From Lamellibrachia columna (taxonomy: Eukaryota > Annelida > Polychaeta > Sabellida > Siboglinidae): a stretch of DNA of 64,000 nt. The stretch covers positions 10,179,693 through 10,243,692 of the forward strand of contig OY759265.1 in NCBI GenBank assembly GCA_963662155.1. Reading direction: 5' to 3'. The translations under genes were made by a program, and so were the position numbers. How positions within the stretch are numbered: position 1 is the first letter of the stretch; each line of letters begins with the position of its first letter. This document shows positions 14,101-26,100 of this stretch, piece after piece. The notes beneath the pieces were generated by a model, which saw nothing but the letters and a program-made list of their open reading frames with translations, was not told the origin of the DNA and did not search any database.

Positions 14101-17100
14101 GCGTGTTTACATGTTGTGTGTTTACGTGTGTATGTGTGTAATTGTGTGTGTGTCTGTGTGGTGTGTAATGTTTGCAGCAGGAAGGATGAGGGCTTTTTCA
14201 CAGGTATCCTCCAGTCGATATAATTAAAAGTTTCTAATTGTTGGAGAGGTAGATCCGAGGTTAAATAACATCAATTTCATGTAGTGTCATCAGTTTTTTT
14301 CAGATAATCCATAAACACTGTCATATTGTTCCATCCGACAGACACTAATGGGCAAGGTGTCCCTGGCCGTGGGCCGTCTCAAAACTGGGTCACGAACATC
14401 GCTTTCATCACGGCACAACTCAAGTAATAGTGGCCATAGTGACCACAGTGCTCGCAAGTCAGACTTCAGCTCCCACGGCAAACATAAGGGTAGACACTCC
14501 AAAGGTATGTACCCCCTCCTCCACTCGTGTGCACTTCCACATGCCTGTGTGCGCATGTTGCCGCATAGACGTGCTCCCACTTAATGTGTGTATAATTGTT
14601 GAACTTACACAGGCGAGCCTACTAATGTATTCCCTCTTCAAGCTTGGTTCTGTTGACGATTTGCTCGGTTCTAGGTTGTTGGTAAAGCTGGAGATCTTCT
14701 TTGCAAGCATGTCCACGTCTTTGACTAACAGAGAACAGCTAGTGCTTGTTTCAGTCAGTTATATCATTGTCAGCTTTTGTAAAACTGATGTTTTGTTCGT
14801 GTCAAACTTGTAGATGGATCCTGCTACTCTTTCATGTTGCTTCTTTCTAGGTTTATGAATTGCACAGCAATTAAGGAACCTTGTGCAACTAAAACTAACT
14901 GTGTTCAATTCTAACACAGCCTAGCCTGCTGTGTTAATAATACTGGTTTCGGTCATGTCTGATGATGTATTTTGTTATATGAATCATTCCAAACATGATT
15001 ACATGAATATTGATGTTTAGTGCTAAATAACTGTTATGAAAGGTGAGAGAAAACACTTATTAGGATAAATTTTGTATCATTACAAAGTGACTTGTGTTAA
15101 ACAATTTCAAAATGAAACCTCCCTTCCAAAACACATGCTCACTCACTGTCTCATGCGAATAACATTCCTAGCTTAAAGTAAATTTTCTTTAAAAGCAACA
15201 CATTTCCAGTGCTATGCATAATAATTTTCTCCTAGCAATGACATCATTAAATTATTGGAAAAAAATATTTACCTCGACTTACTTCCTCCCCAAACTTTTA
15301 ATGTTTCACGTGTAGATTTAACAGCCTCAGACTCTGACAGGCCCAGCTTTAACTGATATTATCATACTTTGTTTCAAAGTGGGAAATCGTTACCTAAAGC
15401 TACCATCATGCACAAAGATACTACAGTCGAGCCTCGTTATAACGCGGTAGTCGGGGTCCACGACTTCGGACCGCGCTGTAAGCGAGGCGCGTTAGGTGTT
15501 CTCATATCTGCCACCAGGGAGGTACTAAACAACAGCAATCGCCGCCCGCTGCACCAAGCCCAAGAACGCTGTCGAAGCCCCGTGTGCTTGCAGCATTGTC
15601 TTATACGGCAATATGCAGTTTATGGAACTTATTAAACGAGTATACTAGCATCAACGTGTATTATTTTTAAATGTCACACCATCTTGACTCTTGAACTGAA
15701 TAAAACACGTACGTATACTGTTATGGAATAGATCTACTACGATGATGATGTACTGGACCAACAGGCCTACGAATCGAAAATAATAACCTGGACCTGAGCA
15801 GCCGAAAACGTATATGATTTGACAAACGTAGTATGTAGGCTGATAAAACACAGAAAAAGACAATAGGTAGAATTAATAATTGTTTCACTTCGTCTTTCAA
15901 CCGATCTCGAAGCATAAATTTATTACGCACCACTTAACATCGATTCATCATTTCATATGCGGATGACGAATTCGTATTTTCGCCACCGGTAGAGCCTTGG
16001 GTTAGGAATTTGGCATGTTGGTTTCGCGTCGCGAAAACGATTAAATTTACGATGTAATGGAAGCATGTAATTTCACCCAAGTGTTATGTTGGTACTGCAT
16101 ATTAAATGCATTTAAAACGGTTGATCTGATTCTTACGCGAGGCATATTTGTGAATCTCGATTGCAATTTACAAACCGTCGAAGCGAAGCCAGCAACAGCG
16201 ATTGATGTCGGCGGCAGCGCAAAACAAACAACACGTTGATACTCGTTCATTGACATTGTTCATCTAATGTTTCTTGAGAATTGTCAAAGCAATTCTAAGT
16301 AGGTTTAAGCAGGCCCATTTGACATTTTCCCCTGGCGGCAGAAATTCGGGGTCCACGACCGGCCGCGTTATATCCAAATCCGCGTAATAACGGGGTGCGT
16401 TATAACGAGGCGCGACTGTATTAAGCTTTAACTGATATTATCATACATTGTTTCAAAGTGGGAAATCGTTACCTAAAGCTACCATCATGCACAAAGATAC
16501 TGTTAAGATATGTTGAGTGTATTATTATTAGTATCCAATTCTGCCGTTCTCTGTCACCTGCTTTTACAGTTTGCCTCTGTTTATGTTCTCTTTCCTGTTT
16601 TCCAACACAGCTGCAGGCACAAAATCCCTTTTCTGCTTCCAAAACAAACCCAAAAAGGTAACAGCCGTCACGCAACCTCTCCGTGTGGCATCATGTGTGT
16701 GTGGCCTATGTTGATTCCGTTCTCGTTGCTTGCCGTCTAACCTAGGTGCTTCAGATATGATTATGGGATCCCTTGATACAGTGGTCAAAGCATGCATAGA
16801 TCCTGTCTTTCTTTGGTGATAGACTACTTAATAAAGCTAGCACAGCCAGCCCAAGAATTACTAGAACCTACTGTCTAGTTTGAATGTTTAGTTTATAGAT
16901 TTTCTGTCAAAATATCAGATTTGAGTGTGTTGAGGTGATACTTAGCAACATATTTTATGGTACAGGCATCACATTAAAATGACACAGCATATGTTAATCC
17001 AGTTAGTGCAGGTTACTACAGCCATTGATAATGTCATTATCAATAATCACTGCTTTTTGTGAAGACAGTTGAACTACATCACGTCAAACAAAATAAAGTT

Positions 17101-20100
17101 TTTCCTACGTTCTGCACAGCAATTAATTGATTTTTGCTTGTTAATCATCAGTATTTATGTGACTTATCAGCCAAAGCCAGCTGGCAACATGCAGTGATAG
17201 CACTTAGCAATCTGCCTGGCAGTGGATTTATATTAAAAAATTCCAGTTTCAAGAATATATGAACATAATTTTTTCCTTAGTGCAACTGACCGGTGTTAAC
17301 TTACTTTCAATGTTGAAAGTAAGTTAACTTCAACAGTTGTGTCAAGAAGAAAATTTATTTACCCATTTCCCAAATGAAATAAACATTTTCACCAAGTCAA
17401 GAATATATATTTGAGCACAGCCAATGTATGTGCTATGAGAACAGTGCAAGAGATGACCAAAAGTCTTGTGTCCGTGTGTCCGTGTGTCCATGTGTCTTGT
17501 CCTGTCTGTCACACTCTGTCACATAGCTTCACTGTCACATAGTGTCACTGTCACATGGCATCACTAACACTGCTTGTGTCAACCACAGCCACACTGAGCA
17601 TGTCCGACTCGTCCAACTCCGGAGTCGTGCTAGTTTCGTACAAACGAATAGGTGGGTTGGTTTGGTGGCGTCCGTCGTTGGTCAGTGTTGGTCGTGCGTA
17701 TCTCTGTGTGTGGCGGGGAACAGTGAATGGTTTATGTTGTGACAATCGGATGAGTCTCGGGGATTCCAGTTTGCTTCTTAAATCAATTCCGGTAGATATA
17801 GCTAGATATGCTGGAGCTTATATGAAATCTTTACTGTTGTCTCTGGAAATGTGCTGCTTATGCTACACTGTATAGTTAGTGGGGTGACAGATTATTTGCA
17901 TAGCAGTACTGCCTCAGTAAATCACACCTCATTTCTGGTGGAAGTGAAAATTGTAGATTCAAATTTTACGTCTGCTTTTAATACAGCTTTTGTTATAATC
18001 ATATTAGTCATGTACACAACATGCACATTTTTATAGGTACTTTTTGATTATAAATTAAAGTCAGTGAAACATCTCATTGTCCTTTAGTGATGCATTTTTA
18101 TTTTGATGACTGAGCTAGATTTGTTTAGCAAATGAGATATTTTATAGAAATAGTTTCATGTTGATCATGTAATGTGGAAAATAAATGTTAAAAGTGCTGG
18201 AAGGGCTTTTCAAGAATCAGTCAACGTAACATAATAATTAGGGATTTTTTTCATGTGGGTGGATGATTAGGCATATTTCACAACACGATTCTGCAGTCAT
18301 TTCAGCTCACTTATTTGTTATAACTGCCACAGACCAAGAAATACACTTAAATCAATCAACTTAAATGTGCCATTGTCAAATACATGACTGTACTGCTTTT
18401 GTTGTGTGCTTAGTGAAGGGGAACAACTAGTCACTTTGATACAGCAATGTTATTATTCTTGCCCTTCAACTGATTCGTGGTATGAAACCATAACAAAATA
18501 ATTTAATAATGGCCATAATAAATGCTACCTCTGGATGTGAGTTCACTGAATGCTACCTCTGGATGTGAGTTCACTGAATGCTACCTCTGGATGTGAGTTC
18601 ACTGAATGCTACCTCTGGATGTGAGTTCACTGAATGCTACCTCTGGGTTTGAGTTCACTGAATGCTACCTCTGGGTGTGAGTTCACTGAATGCTACCTCT
18701 GGATGTGAGTTCACTGAATGCTACCTCTGGATGTGAGTTCTTTAAGGGTTCCAGTCCACTTACTGCTGTTTCAAAACTTGGGCAATTTCATTCACCGCAC
18801 ATTGCCGTTGTCTGCCAGAAGAGATAGGCCAGGGGACGTAAAACACCAACACGGGGTAAATATGCAGCATGCTGTGGACTCCATCTCTCAACCAAATGAA
18901 TTACGACAGAAGTGTCCATAATGCGACTCAGTTAATTCTGCCAAATACCTTGCACGAGGACACGATTGAATGAATGACTGGCTACTAGTTGATTTTATGT
19001 TCATGTGTGGATATTTCTGGCCTCCATCTGTCTTACACTATCTTGTCTGACTTGTCACATGCAGCGATGACAGAGGACGTGTTGTGTGACGCAAATGCAT
19101 CAAAGTAGGATGAGTTGTGACATTGTTTAGTGCGTCTTGTACAGTGTCTCATGTCCCCAGCACTACACTTGCACTGCCTGTGTCATTGCGTCATATTGGT
19201 GGTGGCCTTGTGTGTCACTAGCCAGTGCCAGCACTACTCTGCACTGTCAATATCATTGTGTTGCACTAGCAGCACCAGTCTGCACCACATTTGCACCATC
19301 AGTGTCCCAGTGCGCACTGTTGCACCATGTCTATTTGACCATGTATTGCACTTGTTTCATATTTCCTGATACTATAATCTTTTCTTTTCTAAACACTGAT
19401 CAAGGTTGGCAAACAGTTTTTGGAATTGTTTTCCTAACACTGCGTAACATGCAGAAGTCCAGAAAATGCATACACATGAAAGGTATATTGTTGGAAACCA
19501 TGTTCCCAGCAGGCTTGGCTTTTAAGTGTCATTTTCTGAAGTTCTCGTTTTGGAATTTAGCAGTTATCATACTCTTGTCTCTGTATATTATCCAGATAAA
19601 CTTTATTGGCCTGAATTGGGGATTTATTGCACAATATCTATAAAAAACACTAAGAAATACCACATTAGTAGGTGATGACATTGGTTCTAGTTCATCTGTC
19701 TCACAGTCTTAGTCCGTAATATAAGACATACACATTTGACCATGATGAATTCTGCACAAATTTTTTGGTTTTACCCAGTATTGTTTTTGAAGAATAAATT
19801 ATTTCTTACCATGGACACGTTAAAGCAAATTATAGTAATGATTTTCTTCTTTTGAAACTGATAATCCATCTAAAATCAGCAAGTAGTGCGTATATAATAT
19901 ATATGGTAGATACCATTAGGATATTGTTGTTGATAGGTGGCACCACTGTATCTATTTGCACTAATGGCTTTCACTGATTGCACTTTCTGTGTGGATGTTC
20001 CTGTCCTAGGCAATGACAATGATGACACAGCATAAGATGTCCAACTTAGCCATCTCAATACCCAGTGTCAGCAAAGACTGCATACCATGCTATGATAATG

Positions 20101-23100
20101 ATTGTGACAAGCTTCCTGGCTAGATCAGTACAATTACAGTGAGATATAATACTGTAATACCTTCCCTTTCATCAATGTAAGTTTCATTGGTATTTGCCAC
20201 ATTAAACCATGACAAAGTATATCATGTTATTACACCTTTACGGTTTCATAAAACAAATTGTTAGAACTATAAACAAAGCATATTAGCTTTCACTGCAGTT
20301 ATTATGACTTGGCCAGGAAGTGTCACTAGTATTGTGTTAAGAGCGATACCATTCTTGGTAACTCTAGAAACAACCACATTATTGCTGTGTTTAGCATATC
20401 CATCATAACCACCTTCAATGTAATCACAGTAACTATGGCACTGGCCTATTCTTTTGTTGGGAGGTGGACTTCTGATGCTGCGTGATCATTGGTAGTAACC
20501 ACAATCACTCTCATCCCCAATTCAGTGAACTAGATTCTCTGTGTTGGAATTTAAGTTGTGAGCACACTACTTTGTATGTACTTAATAGATTGTTTTAAAT
20601 ACATTGTATTGGTAATGTAACTGACAGAAATATGTCAGATACATGTGTCCAATTTATATAGCTCCAGTTGTTGGCTTTTATTGTTTATTGCTATGCAGAA
20701 AATTAACTTTGCAAAGGAGCTTTATGAGTGATTATTTACAAGTGGCTAAACAGATGTTAAAGTTGTGACAAGATAAAGCCTGACGCTACACAAAATTAGT
20801 GTTGCAGCACCATTTAAAAACCACTCTGCGAGATGATCTTCCTATATCCAGTCTGCCCAGCAGTACAAGCCCCATAAGCTACCCCAGAGCATGACACTTA
20901 CATTGTCCTTCAATTCACATTAACTTGATTTGTAATATTAATTTTGCATGCATTCACAAACATGCACATGCACACGTGGTTTGGGTACAGCCTTTATGCC
21001 ACTTCAACAACCTTGTCGCATGTCCTGGTTTATTTTATTTGTAAAGTTTCGGGGGTTGCCACTGGTACTGGCTTCATGTGATTTTCATTTAAAATGACTA
21101 GTTCTTGTAAGATATACTAACATCAAGATTAACACTTTCTGTGTTGTTACAAAAGTTGCAAAACATAAGCACCATCTTTGATCCTGATGATGTTGATGAT
21201 TTCACTTTTGCTACTGTTTAGAATACGTAATAATTGCTGTTAATAACCTAGTCTAGTCGTATCTATCTACTCACTTAATAGCAAGGGTTCCAAATGTCAA
21301 AAGTATGCATTACTGTGGCATGAGCACTTTACTGGTTTAATATTCTGACAGAAGTTGTTAGTTGTGGCAGGGAAACATAAGGTTTTTAGCCGGTTTACTT
21401 GAGCACCCAGTGGCAGCCCTATAGATGGTAAGGTCGACATTGGAAAAAGTTTTAACTCTGAATTATAGCAATTACATTGAAACAACAGAATAAAATTTCA
21501 CTTCAGATTTCAGTGATTTTGCGACAATGTTGCAGGCATGTCCATGTCGTCAGAAACTGCTATTGCTAACATGATGTTAGTTCTATGCCACCCCACCAGG
21601 TGGATGCATGACGTTGCCAGCAGAATTCTAACTCATGTTATTTTCTCTTCTCCTGACAGGTCTGCCATTCTCTAAAAGTTATTAACGCTGACTAGATTTG
21701 AGTTGCTCAGTTAGCAAGTGAGATACAACCAAAATGCCCTCTCAGTATTTCAAACTTGCTCACCTTCATTGTCATTATTTCACTTTCATGATTGCAACTT
21801 TTTGTATATATTGGGGAGGGAGCATTCACTGCACACTTTCCACACGTTGCTATCTGTATATTTGTTTAGGAACATCTGTTTTTGTATTTTGGGCACGTCC
21901 CCCTTTCATTGTACATTTTAAATCAGGCTATCATTGTACATCGGGACAATTTATTGGATTGGCAGGAGCATGCATTGGACAGAAGGGTTGCAGTGCTCTG
22001 TAAGCAAATTTGGACGAGTAGTTATGAGGGTTTATTTAACATATCAGGGAGGGAGGGATATAGTAGGAATCGGTCAGCAGCCTGGTCAGTGGGCTTAGTT
22101 CGGCCAGTTACGGCCAGGGAGCGGCCAGACTTGGACTGCAATGAAGGTTAGCAGATCTCCTGTTGCTCCATGCCGGTGTTTGCCTGTTGTTGGTTGGCGT
22201 GTTTATTGCTCTTTCAGTTCTCTTTGTTCTTCCAGTGCATTCCGTCTCTCTGCATGCGTTTCACAACTTCTCTTACATTGATTTATGCATGTGCAGTTCC
22301 ATCTTGATTTTATCACCTGATATCATCTATGTTGTGTTATTTAAGTTGCAGAAATGGATGCAGACATTTTGGTTTTTGCTTTTTCATATCGTTGTTAATG
22401 ATTGCTGTTTTGCAGTAGAATGTTGTTTTGGTTACAATGACAACATTCTCACCCATTTTACTTGTTTGCTGCTTGTTTTTTGACAACTTTGTCCCTGCCA
22501 ACTTGTTAGAATGCTGGCATTACGGCAAATAACTGTTGAGATTGATCTACGTGGACACGGTTGCTTTTAATTAGTTGGTTTGGTTTTAATCATTATGTTT
22601 TGCAGGTTGCTTACACTTTCCTTGTTGACATGCTGTACAACTGTCACTAGCTGCATAATTAATTCCATGTACAGCATTTTGGCTGATCCTAGAGTTGCTT
22701 CTTTTTACACACTAACATGTCTTTTTGTTGATGCTAGTATACCTTCACTTGTTTGGTAGCTTCCTCTTCCTGTTATTTCTTGTGTTGTGTTATTTATTAT
22801 TGTTTTGTATTATTGCATTACTTTATGTGTCATGTTAGTTAAGCATTTTAATTTCTTAAATTGTTTTACATTGGTTTATCTTTTCTCAACCGCATGTTGG
22901 TTTTTAGTATAAGTGTTGTCAGGATTTCTGTTCAGTTTTAAGCCACACTATGTGGACGGCCAAATGTACCGTGCAAAAAAAAGATAACGAACAGAGAGGG
23001 AGTCTATTTCATTCAGTAGCTATGAAGCTCATAAGTCCATCTTTCATCAATATCACATTTGTATTTTTTGCATAACAGTAAAAAAGTTAATTGCAAAACC

Positions 23101-26100
23101 GTTCAAGAATACAAAATCAGTAATTTACAATAATTGCTAAATCTTTCAAGAATAAAAAAATAGTGGTGTGATGACATTGTCATGTAGTCACATTAGGTTT
23201 TCTATTGCACATTACGGAGCATTGTAACATGTACACCATATCTAACCGCTAGAGAGATAGCAAGACCAATTTTTCTAAACATTTAGAATGATTGCAACTT
23301 TGTTGCAGAACAGAAGATAATATGCTACAAACTGTCAGTGTAATTAATTTTGGATATATTAATTTAGCAAATTTGCAAACCATGATGTCACACCTAAGTT
23401 GTGTGAAAGCTGCCACGAGATAATGAATGTGGCAAGGTTTGCTGTTCACGTTGATGATATCTCCAAGTGTTGTTTCTCAACATTACCTTGGTTCTGTAAG
23501 TTTCATTGATAATGTAAGAAACACAGCAATATTGATTTACCAAGTACTGCGTCAAAGTTCAACGCACTTGAGCATTGATTCTTGTGTCTGCCTGCAGGTG
23601 GCAGCCAGGACAACGGCTGGGGTGTTGGAGTGCGACTCGTGGACCTGGAGCGTGACAGTCGTGGTTCACTGGGCATCAGCATCGCAGGTGGCGTTGGCAG
23701 TCCACTCGGTGACATGAAGCTCATCATTGCAAGTCTACAGCCAGGGGGCGCTGCAGAAGTATCGGGGAAACTGTTGGTGAGTCAATGAAGTGCGTTATTT
23801 GCCAAAATCATATAAATTGAGTTAAGAATAGTTTTGTGCTGCCATCTAGTTGATAGTGGTGGAAGTAAAAGTGTCTTGCAGAAAAACATGTTATTGTCTG
23901 ATGAAATATAATGTGTATTGTGGATAAACACCTCATTTATTGCTGATATATATATATATATATGTATGTATGTATGTATGGCATCAAACCACGTGGCATT
24001 CATCTGAAATGTCCAGATAGTTATATGAACAATAACAAACTTGTATTTGTTGAAAATACAAAATATTTAGGGGTAGTGATCTGCAATGACTTGAAGGACG
24101 ATGAAGATATGATAAGACACCTGCGCAGCTTTTATGCCAGGTCTAACAGCATTATCCGAAAATGTCACAACTGTTCCATCGGTGTTAAACTACATCAGTT
24201 TCACGCATATTGTTGTACAATTTATTGTTCCCAATTCTGGGTAAATTTTAACAAGGGCACCTATATAAAGCTATATATTTTATTTTTATTTAGTTTGACT
24301 AGTGAAATAAGTCTCGATTTTCAATGTTTTCTTAAAATTACTATCTATTTGTGCAACTTATCTGTAATCAACAGTTCACAGCCATCAAGAATTACATTAC
24401 GCTATTTTTAATTATAGTTAAAAATAGTGTTTCAGGGCACGAAATAAATCTAAAAAAATTGCATAGGAATTGTTGCTATGCAAAATGAGTTTTGCATAGC
24501 AAACACAAATTTTGCATAACATTTTTGTATAGCAGATTACTTGTGATTTGGGGAGTTATGAAAACAACACCATTTCATGATTTTGCATTTTTATACATCC
24601 ATGCGGGTGGTCGACGATGCCTTGGCTTTAATGTGGTTACAATGTTGACGACGACCGTAATGCAAATAGTTTGGGAATTGAGACAGCGCGCTGTTCCCAG
24701 GCACTAATAACTAGAGCAATACACTTGGTTGTTGGTGGCATAAAACTACTTCGCGATGCTTTTTTAATTAATGGGATTTTATATGTGGAAAAGGCGTTGT
24801 TATCGGGAGGTTTTGATGCCATAAAATCGCAATCGGGAGTTGAACGTGAAATAGGGAGCCTCCCGCAGAAATTGGGAGGGTTGGCATCTTTGTTACAAAT
24901 AAAATTATAATTTATTCTTTTTTCTTCAGAAAACACATCCAGCAGCAACATATGTTAAAATGTTGCGTGGAATATTCAAAATGCGCACCGGAAAACACGA
25001 TTTCTTCTAAGACCAAGTTGTCTCCCGCTCTGCCACTATAGCTAGTCTATACGCCATGAACGATTGCAGCCATTTGTTTATTGCGGTGTCAACCCAACAA
25101 GTGCAGGGTTATCCCCTGTGTTTTCCTGCCTTTCATGCCACCACCCCTACTGGCTAGATGATAATTACCATATATAAACAAGTTGGGCTGTGATTGGATT
25201 CAGGGGTAAATTTCTATGGTAAATAGTTGTAGTGAGCACCCGTAGATTTCGCAACAGATTACACAGACTTTGGCGGCAGTTACCGTAATGCTTAATTAGG
25301 AGCACTGATCATTGTCAAATTTATTGTTGTGTCTGCAAACGCCTGTGATTTCGACTGGTGCACAAGGTATATGGGACGCTACGTTTTGAACTCGCAGACA
25401 TCATTGATCAAAACACAATTATTCACGAATATTGCATCGCAAAGTTTGCGATACAAACATGCAAACCGCAATATATGCATCGCAAAATGCGATACCGCTT
25501 ATTTCGTGCCCTGTGTTTTGAAACATGTAGTTGACCAGTTGATAAAGATTATAAATGCTGATGATTGTCCAGTTTTGTAACACTTCATGCAGTTTATACA
25601 GTCTCCCAATTGTATCAAACTGAGTTTAATATCTGCCCAAGTTTGGTGTGTAATCTCAGATAACATCGATTAACACAAAAGTGGCAATTAGAAGAACTGA
25701 GCAAAACTTACAAAAATGAGTTGTGATTCTATGCTTAATTAAAAATATTTTAAAACTTATCAGTGTATTTTTGTCAGTCTAGTGATACATGCCAAATTTG
25801 AAGAAAAACTTAAAGCCAACGGGAATTACTCAATTTCTTGGGTGGATGTAATAAATTAAAAACAGTTACAGTTACCTCTACTAAGTGCTCTGTTGCTCCC
25901 TGATAAATAACACATTGTTGTAACATATGTAACTAAGATAAATAACACATATTGTTGTAACACACGTAACTAAGATAAATAACACTGTTGTTGTTGTAAC
26001 ACGCGTAACTAAGATAAATAACACTGTTGTTGTAACACGCGTAACTAAGATAAATAACGTTGTTGTAACACAAGTAACTAAGATGAATAACACTGTTGTT

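Noticed and set aside
21536..21599. Possible extra PDZ-gene exon ('[20 protein letters not shown]')
   Set aside because: It has good splice signals, but its 64 nt break the frame with both neighbours and there is no similarity.
21734..22151. Overlapping 89-codon plus ORFs
   Set aside because: No family recognised, no splice support, inside a large intron. Possibly an old repeat, but I cannot show it.
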